A stretch of DNA of 64,000 nucleotides from Bacteroidales bacterium (GTDB lineage Bacteria; Bacteroidota; Bacteroidia; Bacteroidales; UBA932): the NCBI GenBank assembly GCA_012522855.1, contig JAAYJQ010000012.1:167476-231475 (forward strand). Reading direction: 5' to 3'. The stretch's first letter is position 1; each line of letters opens with the position of its first letter. Below, in pieces: positions 52,576 through 61,467 of this stretch. The translations under genes were made by a program, and so were the position numbers. A model generated the notes under the pieces. The model ran no database searches. It had not been told where the DNA came from and was given only the letters and a program-made list of their open reading frames with translations.

Positions 52576-53046
52576 ATGGCTATAAATGTACAAAAACCTA
52601 CGGATCCTGCCTCCAGCGTCAACGACGTGAGCCGCATTTCTTCGGGATCCTGCATCAAAGGCGAAATCACTTCGCCGTACGACATTCGGATTGATGGTTG
52701 TTTCGAAGGCAAGGTCTGTTCCCAGACCAAGGTGGTGGTCGGAGAAAAAGCGGTCATCAAAGGCGACATCATCTGCAACAACGTGGATTTCTGGGGGAAA
52801 ATCGACGGCAATTTCTATGTAAAGGACACCCTTTCCCTGAAGGCGGCCTGCGAAGTAAACGGAGATCTCCACATCAAGCGCCTGCAGGTCGATCTCGATG
52901 CGAAGTTCAACGGCAGCTGCAAGATGATCACAGAAGAGGAGTTCGTGTCTTTGACCCGGAAGATATTTCCCGAAAACACGGTTGAGGGCGCGTCCGTGCC
53001 TGCCACGGATTCCGTGTTTACTAAAAAATCCGGGGACAAACATTAA
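52576..53046 (+). CDS. Bactofilin-family polymer-forming cytoskeletal protein
   Basis: ISSGSCIKGEITSPYDIRIDGCFEGKVCSQTKVVVGEKAVIKGDIICNNVDFWGKIDGNFYVKDTLSLKAACEVNGDL repeat pattern. Confidence 0.9.
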   Translation: MAINVQKPTDPASSVNDVSRISSGSCIKGEITSPYDIRIDGCFEGKVCSQTKVVVGEKAVIKGDIICNNVDFWGKIDGNFYVKDTLSLKAACEVNGDLHIKRLQVDLDAKFNGSCKMITEEEFVSLTRKIFPENTVEGASVPATDSVFTKKSGDKH

Positions 53047-53047
53047 T

Positions 53048-53078
53048 TTTGCCAAATCGGCAAATATTCCTATATTTG
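53048..53078 (+). promoter_or_regulatory. Predicted tRNA-Gly promoter TTTG-N19-TATATTTG
   Basis: TTTG 53048..53051, TATATTTG 53071..53078. Confidence 0.65.
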
Positions 53079-53094
53079 TCATTACGGAATTGTT

Positions 53095-53167
53095 GCGGAA
53101 ATAGCTCAGTTGGTAGAGCGTTGGCTTCCCAAGCCGAAGGTCGCGAGTTCGAGACTCGTTTTCCGCT
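53095..53167 (+). tRNA. tRNA-Gly (anticodon CCC)
   Basis: Cloverleaf: acceptor GCGGAAA/TTTCCGC, anticodon loop TTCCCAA, T-arm GCGAG-TTCGAGA-CTCGT, U73; CCA not encoded. Confidence 0.93.
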
Positions 53168-53177
53168 CGAAGATGTA

Positions 53178-53219
53178 ATGGTCTGTCTAACAATCGGTTA
53201 AGATTGATAGACAGACCAT
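53178..53219 (+). terminator. Hairpin terminator downstream of tRNA-Gly
   Basis: Perfect 12-bp stem atggtctgtcta/tagacagaccat plus inner caatc/gattg. Confidence 0.65.
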
Positions 53220-53237
53220 ATTGCTTATCTCGTCGTT

Positions 53238-53741
53238 TTACAAGTTGCTCTCTGCAAGATATTCGGCGAAGAAAGCAGCGGCGGTCTCCTCATCCTCATT
53301 CAGATCGACGCAGCCGGGGTCTTCATACACCAGACGATCATAATTGAGATTGCTGTCGTTGCGCTTCATAAGCCGCCACGATCCCGCATTCCCTTGCGCT
53401 AGGTAGTATCCGGATGCGTCAGCGCCAAGGCGGGCACAGTTTTCTTTCAGTGCTTTCGTCCTCTCTTCTTCTTCAGCATGGGTCACTTTCGCCTTCGTGT
53501 CGTCCGCCCAGTAAGCGAACAGCCCGATCGTTTGCCCGGAATTGTCCATGACCTCGATCGCCGAAACCTCTCCCGACCAGTTTTCCCTTTGTATGCGATC
53601 GTCTTCGTAATCGAAACACATCTTGTCATCAGCGCCTTTCTCGCTCTTTTGAATATTCAGAACATTGATTCTATTTTTACGCGAGAAGTAAAACGCGGCT
53701 TTTCTTGCTGCGGACTTGTAATAATGTAATTCTGTTCTCAT
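53238..53741 (-). CDS. Hypothetical protein
   Basis: 167-aa ORF with plausible composition: MRTELHYYKSAARKAAFYFSRKNRINVLNIQK...; no family recognised. Confidence 0.6.
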   Translation of the reverse strand: MRTELHYYKSAARKAAFYFSRKNRINVLNIQKSEKGADDKMCFDYEDDRIQRENWSGEVSAIEVMDNSGQTIGLFAYWADDTKAKVTHAEEEERTKALKENCARLGADASGYYLAQGNAGSWRLMKRNDSNLNYDRLVYEDPGCVDLNEDEETAAAFFAEYLAESNL

Positions 53742-54165
53742 GGTTTATTTTTTATTGTTTTCTTCGTTGAGGTTCTTTCGTTACTCAATTCATATATATA
53801 CGAATAATATTTGAATAAAACAAGATATTATCAAAGCTTTTTAAAATATTTAGACGTTTTAAATAACAGTCTATCGCGACGGCAGGAGAAAACGAGCATC
53901 TTGAATGAAAACCTTGGCCTCTTGTAACGGGCGGACTGGATGCAATGGCGGATTTCGGGGGTGATCTGAGGCGTCTGCGATGACGCGGACTGGCCAACCG
54001 CTAAAGATAGGTTCCGTTTCCGAATCGAATTAACTTTACAAAATACTATAAAGGACATCAAGGAATATTTGTATGTCCTTTACATTGATTTTTTATCTAC
54101 CAATTAATCAGTTATTTGACTACTCCTTATTACTTTACATCCGAATGCTGTTCCAGAAAAAACAT

Positions 54166-54196
54166 TTTGATGCTTATTTAAATTAACGTACTTTTG
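54166..54196 (+). promoter_or_regulatory. Predicted operon promoter TTTG-N19-TACTTTTG
   Basis: TTTG 54166..54169 and TACTTTTG 54189..54196, 32 nt upstream of the DUF47 start at 54228. Confidence 0.7.
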
Positions 54197-54227
54197 ATTG
54201 AAATTTACCAACTACTTTTTCAAGATC

Positions 54228-54875
54228 ATGTTCAATCAGAAGAAAATCCACCGGATCATTGATGACTTGAATAAGTTTTTCGATACGATCGATCAGTCGC
54301 TTCTCGTTTTTTCGGAAGGCGTAAAAAACTACCTGTACAGTGATCTGGAGTCATTCAACGGTAACTTGCAGACGATCACCCGGCTGGAAAACGAGGCGGA
54401 GGTTCTGCGGAGGGAGATCGAAGCCAGTCTGTACCGCCAACCCAGCTTCGTGCGGCAACGGGGCGACATCATGCGTCTGCTGGAGGGGCTGGACCATATC
54501 ATCGACACCTTGAACAACAATCTCTTCCAGTTTGAAATAGAGACACCATACATTCCTGTCGAGCTGAACGGAGATTTCCTAAAACTAACCGAATTGTCCA
54601 CACAAGCTGTGGAAACTGTCATTCCTGCTGCGAAAGCCTATTTCAAGACCAATGAAAGCATTACGGAAAAAATTCATCGGGTCTATTTTTATGAAAAAGA
54701 GACCGACAAGCAGGCAAAGTCGCTGAAGCGGAAGGTCTTCCATAAGATGGAGGGACTCAAATTGAGTCAGAAGTTCCATTTGCGGTATTTCGCCCTCCAT
54801 ATCGAAGACCTTTCCGTGGAGGCGGAAAAGGTCGCGGATCAGCTTTCCGTGATGTCCATCAAGCGCAGCTACTGA
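54228..54875 (+). CDS. DUF47 (PhoU-like) family protein
   Basis: MFNQKKIHRIIDDLNKFFDTIDQSLLVFSEGVKNYL...ETDKQAKSLKRKVF...LHIEDLSVEAEKVADQLSVMSIKRSY; start set downstream of the predicted promoter. Confidence 0.85.
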   Translation: MFNQKKIHRIIDDLNKFFDTIDQSLLVFSEGVKNYLYSDLESFNGNLQTITRLENEAEVLRREIEASLYRQPSFVRQRGDIMRLLEGLDHIIDTLNNNLFQFEIETPYIPVELNGDFLKLTELSTQAVETVIPAAKAYFKTNESITEKIHRVYFYEKETDKQAKSLKRKVFHKMEGLKLSQKFHLRYFALHIEDLSVEAEKVADQLSVMSIKRSY

Positions 54876-56458
54876 TGGAAGCTGCGGTGTATGTACTCCT
54901 TGCGGCACTGCTGTTCGGGATCTATGCGATCACGGACCTCCCGATCGTGCTGTCGCCGGCCGGTACCTGTCACACGGTCCTGGGGAAATATCTTCCTGTG
55001 GGGATTTCCGCTCTACTCTTCCTCGGCCTTGCGCTTTCCCGCCCTTTCGCGTCTCCTGTACCTTGCCTGGATGCGCTGACCGTTTGTCTAGCCGCTGTCT
55101 TTGTCCTCTTGCTGCTCCGACCATTCTTTAAGGAGGTGTCGATTGTGTTCGCCTTGTTCGGCGCCGCCTCCGGAATCCGTTTGTTCCGGGGGACGGTTCC
55201 GTCGGTCCAGTGGTCCGTCCCGCTTTCCTGGCTGGCAGCCGCCGTGCTGACCGGATTGCTGTCCATGTTATTGTACGCCTTGCTTCTCTGGAGCCGATCC
55301 TGGCAGAGAAGCCCTTTCCTCTCTCATCTGAAACGGATGGGGGATGCGATTTCGGTCGCATCCGGCTTTCTGCTGGTGGCTGTCGGTTTGAATCTGGGCC
55401 GGGGTATCCCTTCCGTGCTGTCGATCCGGGACGAACTCCTTCTCGCCGCGCTTCTTGTCGGGGGTATCGCCTTCCTGGCCAGATCCTCTGTCGAAGCGGT
55501 ATCCGGCAGATACATGGAACGCATCTTCGACATCAATCCGGAATCGGCTCTCTCCATCACCGTGTCCATATTCTTGGTTTTGACACTCTTTTCCTTTGAC
55601 GGCATCTTTCCGGCGCTCCGTTTGAAGGCAACCGTTCTTTCTCCCGGTCTCCTCGCTCTTGCAGGCCTGGTCGGGTGTCGGATTTCGCAGGGGCGGAGTG
55701 TGAACTGGGCGTCCGTGGTTTCCAAGGCGGGAACGGACATGCTGTTGACACCTGTTTTTGCGCTTGTGGTCAGCTACCTGATGGCCTGTCTCTTCCACCC
55801 GGAATCCTTCAAGATGCAGGGCACCCTGATCCTTGCCTTGACCATGCTCCTGCTGCTTGCCGTTGCGATCCTGCTCGCCTTCATGTTCCATCATTTCCGG
55901 GTCGCCAGTTCCTCCGGACGCACGCTCCGGGAACGGGAGAATGAGTTGAACGCGAACAGGAGGGCGATTAGTGAACTGGAACTCAAGACGATGCAGGTCG
56001 AGAACGAAAATCTGCACAATCTCCTGCAGCGCAAACGTCAAGAGTTGGTGAGCGTGGCGATGAACATCAACGAGCAGAAGGAGTTCATACGCGACATCTA
56101 CGAGCAGGTCGGGCTGGCCCGGTGGGAAAAAGATGTCGAAAAGAAGAATGCTCTTCTGCACGACATTCAGGTCGGTCTCAACCTCCGTATGAATTTCAGC
56201 AACGAGATTGATAGTTTTTATGCCCAGGTGGAACAACTGCACAAAGATTTTACGACGCGGATGGCAGAGAAATTCCCGAATCTGACCAAGCAGGAGAGAC
56301 GGCTGACGATCCTTCTGCGGCTGGGTTTCTCGACGAAATACATCGCGACCCTGATGAACATCGCGCCTGCCAGCGTGGAAATCAGCCGGCACAGGCTTCG
56401 CGCGAAGATGGGGCTGAGCCGGAACCAGAATCTCACAGATTTCATTAAAACCATATAA
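54875..56458 (+). CDS. Multi-TM (PiT-transporter-like) protein fused to coiled coil and C-terminal LuxR-type HTH
   Basis: About 10 hydrophobic segments incl. 'SVNWASVVSKAGTDMLLTPVFALVVSYLMACLF'; coiled coil 'RERENELNANRRAISELELKTMQVENENLHNLLQRKRQE'; HTH 'LTKQERRLTILLRLGFSTKYIATLMNIAPASVEISRHRLRAKMGL'. 1-nt overlap with DUF47. Confidence 0.75.
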   Translation: MEAAVYVLLAALLFGIYAITDLPIVLSPAGTCHTVLGKYLPVGISALLFLGLALSRPFASPVPCLDALTVCLAAVFVLLLLRPFFKEVSIVFALFGAASGIRLFRGTVPSVQWSVPLSWLAAAVLTGLLSMLLYALLLWSRSWQRSPFLSHLKRMGDAISVASGFLLVAVGLNLGRGIPSVLSIRDELLLAALLVGGIAFLARSSVEAVSGRYMERIFDINPESALSITVSIFLVLTLFSFDGIFPALRLKATVLSPGLLALAGLVGCRISQGRSVNWASVVSKAGTDMLLTPVFALVVSYLMACLFHPESFKMQGTLILALTMLLLLAVAILLAFMFHHFRVASSSGRTLRERENELNANRRAISELELKTMQVENENLHNLLQRKRQELVSVAMNINEQKEFIRDIYEQVGLARWEKDVEKKNALLHDIQVGLNLRMNFSNEIDSFYAQVEQLHKDFTTRMAEKFPNLTKQERRLTILLRLGFSTKYIATLMNIAPASVEISRHRLRAKMGLSRNQNLTDFIKTI

Positions 56459-56482
56459 TCTCAATAATCAACGATCTACATT

Positions 56483-57883
56483 ATGAAACGTTTATTTTTC
56501 ATTTTGATGCTTGCCGCAATCTGCGGGACGCTTCCGGGACAGGAAATACCGCAGGAAGATGTCAACCAATATGGCCAGAAGGTCTCCGTCGAGCCTCTCA
56601 ACGCGCAGATGCACGACGGCATTCTCGTCCTTAAGGGAACCAAAACGGATTATCGGCTTTGGTTCGATATCCGGATCCTGACCGACGCGGCGGTGTTTTT
56701 CGGGGCGCCGGACTACTGCGCCGACCAACTTGACGGAAAAGACAACCCGAACCACATCGGAAACGGCATAAACATCCGCCGCTCCCGTTTTGCCGTCAAG
56801 GCGATGCTGGATAAGAACTGGTACGGCGAATTGGACACGGATTGGACCAGCGGCATCCCCGAAATCAAGGATGCGTTCCTCGAATATTGGGGTGTGCCCG
56901 GACTTACCCTGAGGGGCGGCAATTTCAAGGAGGATTTCGCCATTCAGCGCAACACCACCTCTCGTCACCTGATGTTCATGGAACGGGCGATGTCCACCTA
57001 TCTTGCCCCGTCGCGCCATGTGGGTTTCAGCGCGCGGTATTTCCGCAACTGGTTCTGGGCGTCCGCCGGTGTTTTCGGGCCGGAACTGGCCGGTCCTGAA
57101 GAAATGACCGCCATGGAGGACAACAACAAGGATCTGGGACGAAACGTCGGGCTTTCTTACACCGGCAAGCTGGTTTTCCGGCCGCTTTACAAGTACAATA
57201 TAGAGGACGTCTCGCTCCACATCGGAGGAGCCATCTCTTATCGGGAGCCGAAGACCACGAGCACGGACGGCTACGGCGTAGCCCGTTACAGCATGCGGAA
57301 TTCCACTTCGGTGAACCGGAAGAAGTACCTCGATACGGACGTCATTCCCGGCCTCGACCACGAACTGGCGTGGACCGTCGAACTCGCCGGCCACTACAAA
57401 AGGTTGCGTTACGAGACTGCCTACATCGCGCGCGGAGCTTACTTGAACAGGGCTGTGAATGACCTTGATCCCCAGTGGGCGAAGGGATATTATGCCCAAG
57501 CCAGCTATCTGCTGTTCGGCGGACACCAGAGCTATGACCCTTTTGGGGCCAAATACACCCGCGTCACCGTGCCTGACAAGAAGGGCAACTTGGAGATCGC
57601 CGCGCGATACGATTTTTGCGATCTGAACACGAAAAATTATTTCGGCGGCAGCGGAGAAAGCTATGCCATCGGAATCAACTACTACCCGAACTGGAATGTG
57701 AAGATTATGCTCAACTGCCAGTACAACAACAACGACCGCTACGCCAACGGCAAGGGCAAGCTCTTCGTCGGTTATGACGCATCCGGCAAACCGACCAAGG
57801 ATTATACGAAAGTCATTGCGGGGACCGGAAAGGGAGGCGTCGACTACTTTATGCTCGCGCTCCGTTTGCAAGTTGCATTTTAA
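56483..57883 (+). CDS. Phosphate-selective porin O/P (OprO/OprP) family protein
   Basis: INIRRSRFAVKAMLDKNWYGELDTDWTSGIPEIKDAFLEYWGVPGLTLRGGNFKEDFAIQRNTTSRHLMFMERAM; terminal barrel strand LALRLQVAF. Confidence 0.85.
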   Translation: MKRLFFILMLAAICGTLPGQEIPQEDVNQYGQKVSVEPLNAQMHDGILVLKGTKTDYRLWFDIRILTDAAVFFGAPDYCADQLDGKDNPNHIGNGINIRRSRFAVKAMLDKNWYGELDTDWTSGIPEIKDAFLEYWGVPGLTLRGGNFKEDFAIQRNTTSRHLMFMERAMSTYLAPSRHVGFSARYFRNWFWASAGVFGPELAGPEEMTAMEDNNKDLGRNVGLSYTGKLVFRPLYKYNIEDVSLHIGGAISYREPKTTSTDGYGVARYSMRNSTSVNRKKYLDTDVIPGLDHELAWTVELAGHYKRLRYETAYIARGAYLNRAVNDLDPQWAKGYYAQASYLLFGGHQSYDPFGAKYTRVTVPDKKGNLEIAARYDFCDLNTKNYFGGSGESYAIGINYYPNWNVKIMLNCQYNNNDRYANGKGKLFVGYDASGKPTKDYTKVIAGTGKGGVDYFMLALRLQVAF

Positions 57884-57903
57884 CTTCATAAATTTAGAAT
57901 TCC

Positions 57904-58710
57904 ATGAAAAAGTTTATATTTACATTGATCGCTGCTGCCGTGGGATTGACGGCTTGTGTGGAAGATCCCATCTACAACATGGCTTCCGTTTCCAATCTGA
58001 AAAATACGGTCGCCTACAATGAAGACGACGCCGTGACTGTGACGGCAGAAGTTACCGCGTTGGTTCGGGTACTCGAGGCCAATCTGATCTACAAGGCGGG
58101 TTCCGCCGCGGAGAAGCGTGAGAAAATGACTTCGTCGGGCAATACCTGGACCGGTCAGATTCCTGCTCAACCCATGGGGACGGAGGTGAAGTACCGCGTC
58201 GAAGCTGTCACGGAGGGCGGAACAGCCCGTTCGACGGAGGTTTCCTACAAAGTAGGCGATGTCCCCATCAACTATTCCGGTCTCGTGCTCAACGAGCTCA
58301 ACGGCAACGACAAGTTCATCGAACTGTTCAACAAGGGCGCCGAGGAGATCCGCATCAAGGGCGTTACCATCCAGAAAGATGAAAAACTGGTCTGGACGGC
58401 AGGCTCGGTGATCCTCGAGCCCGGGCAATACCTGTTGCTCTACAGCGTGGATGTACAGGCTGATCATCCGGATCACGATCCTGCGTGCTTCTTTGATTCC
58501 GGTTTGTCGGCTAAGAAGGCCGTGAAGGTCGAACTCTTCGACCCGAAGGGCGCCAGCCTGGACAAGTTCAACCTGGTCAATTTCGTGATGAAGGCTCCGG
58601 CCTCCTACAGCCGTGTTCCGAACGGAACCGGCGGCTGGTACTTCACCGACGCGACCCCTGCTGCCGTGAACGCGTCCGACAATTCCACCCCGGTGGAAGG
58701 TTTGGAATAA
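57904..58710 (+). CDS. Lamin-tail-domain (LTD) lipoprotein
   Basis: AAVGLTACVEDP lipobox; LVLNELNGNDKFIELFNKGAEEIRIKGVTIQKDE...LEPGQYLLLYS... LTD pattern. Confidence 0.8.
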   Translation: MKKFIFTLIAAAVGLTACVEDPIYNMASVSNLKNTVAYNEDDAVTVTAEVTALVRVLEANLIYKAGSAAEKREKMTSSGNTWTGQIPAQPMGTEVKYRVEAVTEGGTARSTEVSYKVGDVPINYSGLVLNELNGNDKFIELFNKGAEEIRIKGVTIQKDEKLVWTAGSVILEPGQYLLLYSVDVQADHPDHDPACFFDSGLSAKKAVKVELFDPKGASLDKFNLVNFVMKAPASYSRVPNGTGGWYFTDATPAAVNASDNSTPVEGLE

Positions 58711-58731
58711 ATGAGTCAATATTCATAAAAT

Positions 58732-59376
58732 ATGACAAAAGAGACCTTGAAAATCGGCGAGCAGTCGAAGCCTCGCTTCGAGTTCCGTTCCTTCGGACAG
58801 AACTTCTGCGAGGCGCACAAGCGGATGGCCCGCCTCTCTGTTCCCGTGCCCGAGAAGGTCTGGGAGCGCAGCAGCAACGAGATATACATCATTTCCCGAA
58901 AGAACGATATCAACAATACCAAAATCCGCGACGGGAAGATGGACATCAAAACTTTCGTCCAGTCGGTCGACGGCCTGGAACAGTGGAATCCGCTGATGAA
59001 AGGGGAGTTCCCCATCAGCGCGCGCGTCCTGGAGCAGGAGGTGTTCCCGGCCTTCATGGTCGAGATGCCGAAACTCTCGAAGGAGGAATATTCCTATGAG
59101 GAGTTTCTGGCGATGGTGAAGGCGAATCCGGATCTCGCTGCGGTCCGCGTGCGCAAGCAGCGCTTCGGCTACATGGTCAACGGCACCATCTGCGAGGTGG
59201 GCAACGTGCTGATCAACGGGGCCAAAGTGATGACCATCAATTCGGAATCCACGGAAATCGCGGACATTCGGAAAACGATCCGGGACATCGGACTCGAGGG
59301 TGTGGAGAACATCAATTACCTCCAGGCGATCAAACGCGTGATCGGCATGTCCGACAAACCTTTGGCGAATGAATAG
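58732..59376 (+). CDS. Hypothetical protein, possible divergent CYTH-like fold
   Basis: PRFEFRSFG near the N-terminus; AAVRVRKQRFGYMVNGTICEVGNVLINGAKVMTINSESTEIADIRKTIRDIGLEGVENINYLQAIKRVIG resembles the C-terminal half of CYTH proteins. Confidence 0.6.
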   Translation: MTKETLKIGEQSKPRFEFRSFGQNFCEAHKRMARLSVPVPEKVWERSSNEIYIISRKNDINNTKIRDGKMDIKTFVQSVDGLEQWNPLMKGEFPISARVLEQEVFPAFMVEMPKLSKEEYSYEEFLAMVKANPDLAAVRVRKQRFGYMVNGTICEVGNVLINGAKVMTINSESTEIADIRKTIRDIGLEGVENINYLQAIKRVIGMSDKPLANE

Positions 59377-59380
59377 GCTT

Positions 59381-59851
59381 ATGGCACAGGAAATCGAACG
59401 GAAATTTTTGGTCTGCGGCGACTTTAAATCCGCGGCTTTCAAAAAGACACGGATCACCCAGGGCTACCTGAGCAGTGTTCCGGAACGGACCGTCCGGGTC
59501 CGCGTCAAGGGCGACAAGGGCTTCCTGACGATCAAGGGAATCGGAAACGACAGCGGAGCAAGCCGCTTCGAATGGGAGAAGGAAATCCCGGTCGAAGATG
59601 TCAAGGCCCTGTTGGCCCTCTGCGAGCCCGGGGTCATCGACAAGACACGGTACCTGGTTCAAGCCGGTCCGCATACCTTCGAAGTGGACGAATTCTACGG
59701 AGACAACGAAGGGCTCACCCTCGCGGAAGTGGAACTCTCCGACGAGCATGAAGCCTTCGAGCGCCCCGCCTGGCTCGGCGAGGAGGTCACCGGCGATCCG
59801 CGCTACTACAATTCGATGCTGATGAAGCAGCCTTTCAAAAACTGGAAATAA
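59381..59851 (+). CDS. CYTH-domain (triphosphate tunnel metalloenzyme) protein
   Basis: MAQEIERKFLV (ExExK), RVRVKGDKGFLTIKG, FEWEKEIP, KTRYLV, FEVDEFYG, LAEVELS. Confidence 0.92.
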   Translation: MAQEIERKFLVCGDFKSAAFKKTRITQGYLSSVPERTVRVRVKGDKGFLTIKGIGNDSGASRFEWEKEIPVEDVKALLALCEPGVIDKTRYLVQAGPHTFEVDEFYGDNEGLTLAEVELSDEHEAFERPAWLGEEVTGDPRYYNSMLMKQPFKNWK

Positions 59852-59859
59852 CATTTGTC

Positions 59860-61455
59860 ATGAATACGAAAGTGTCCGATCCGCTGGATATGAACAACTA
59901 CCGCGTCGAGAAGCTCCAGAAGATGGAGAAATCCCGCTTTGAGAAACTCATGATGTACGTGGGCGGCCCTTTGGCGATCGTTGCCTTCGTCCTGATCTAC
60001 GGATTCGGACACTTTGGATTCATCGAGGGCATCACCGAGCAGTCCGTGACCGGAAAAGCCTTGTCGCGGCTGCAGGAACTCGGGCTTCCGGGATTCATCC
60101 GGGCGAACTATGCGATGCTCGCCATCTTCACGGCCGGGTTGATCCTCTGGATCACGGAGGCGATCCCCAACTACCTGACCTCCCTGGTGATCATTCTGGC
60201 TGTCGTGCTGTGCAAGGTTACGACCCAGAACGTCGCCTTCGCCCAGTTGGGACATCCCGTGATGTGGCTGAACATCCTGTCGTTCGTGCTGGCCTCCATG
60301 CTGGTCAAAACCCGTTTTGCCAAGCGGCTTTCGCTCTGGATGGTCCTTCGCTTCGGGAAGACGGCGAAAGGCATCCTGTGGAGTTTCCTCCTCATCAACT
60401 TGATCCTGTCGATGTTCATTTCGGCCACCACGGTCAAAGCGATGATTCTGCTTCCCGTGTTCATGGTCGTCTGTGCCGTCTACGGGGCTTCCAATGGCAA
60501 GAGAAATAATTTCGGCCGCAATCTTGTGATCCAGAATCTCTTCCAGGTCAACATCGGAGCCAATGCCTTCTACACCGGCAGCGGGGCCCACCTGCTGGCG
60601 GTCTCCTTGATATTCGGAGCGTCCGCGACCAGTGAATTCGGTTATACCGACTGGCTGATCTCCTGCGGGCCCATGAGCCTGCTTATCCTGGTGATCGGGC
60701 TTCTTATGGGAACCTATGTCTTCTTCCCGATGAAAAAGGAGGAAACGGTACCCCAGATCGAGGGAGGAATGGACCGTCTCAAAACCGAATTGGACGCCAT
60801 GGGCAAGATGTCGAGAGAAGAGTGGAAAGCCGTTGCTATCTTCATGGGTGTCCTGATCCTCTGGTGCACGGACAGCCTGCACGGGATCGATGCAACGACG
60901 GTCGCCTTCATCGGCGCTGTGATCGCCTTGATCCCGGGAATCGGGGTCGTCAAGTGGAACGATGTGGACATCCCCTGGCATCTGATGCTGTTCTCGGCGG
61001 GTGCCTATACCCTCGGGGCGGGATTGGATGCGACGGGGCTTCCCGGAACACTGGTGAACACCGCTTTTGATTCCCTGGGCATCACCAACGATACCCCCTT
61101 TTGGGTCTTGTATGTGATTCTTACCTTCCTGATGATGTTCTCCGGTCTGGTTTTCCAGTCCAAGACCATCCGGACGATGATTTTCGTGCCGATCGCCATG
61201 GGTGTCGCGCAGCGGTTCGGCTACCCGGTCATCAGCCTGGCCATTCCGGTCGCCATGCTGATCGAACATGTCTATGTTCTTCCTTTCAACAGCAAGCCTG
61301 CCCTCCTGCTGTACAACACCAATCAGTACAGCATGACGGACGCCTTCAAATTCGGCATCGTGATGATGACCCTGTCCTGGGTGATCATCCTGTTCTGGGG
61401 GGAGACGGTACTCCGGTGGTTGGGCATCACTCCGGGCGTCTTTTTCATCTCTTGA
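59860..61455 (+). CDS. DASS-family (SLC13-like) sodium/anion symporter
   Basis: LWITEAIPNYLTSLVIILAVVL; SATTVKAMILLP; ATSEFGYTDWLISCGPMSLL; FSAGAYTLGAGLDATGLPGTL. Confidence 0.88.
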   Translation: MNTKVSDPLDMNNYRVEKLQKMEKSRFEKLMMYVGGPLAIVAFVLIYGFGHFGFIEGITEQSVTGKALSRLQELGLPGFIRANYAMLAIFTAGLILWITEAIPNYLTSLVIILAVVLCKVTTQNVAFAQLGHPVMWLNILSFVLASMLVKTRFAKRLSLWMVLRFGKTAKGILWSFLLINLILSMFISATTVKAMILLPVFMVVCAVYGASNGKRNNFGRNLVIQNLFQVNIGANAFYTGSGAHLLAVSLIFGASATSEFGYTDWLISCGPMSLLILVIGLLMGTYVFFPMKKEETVPQIEGGMDRLKTELDAMGKMSREEWKAVAIFMGVLILWCTDSLHGIDATTVAFIGAVIALIPGIGVVKWNDVDIPWHLMLFSAGAYTLGAGLDATGLPGTLVNTAFDSLGITNDTPFWVLYVILTFLMMFSGLVFQSKTIRTMIFVPIAMGVAQRFGYPVISLAIPVAMLIEHVYVLPFNSKPALLLYNTNQYSMTDAFKFGIVMMTLSWVIILFWGETVLRWLGITPGVFFIS

Positions 61456-61467
61456 TTCTCTTTTCCC

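Noticed and set aside
53095-54165. Genomic island integrated at tRNA-Gly
   Set aside because: No integrase and no duplicated tRNA 3' end found; kept only as a low-interest observation.
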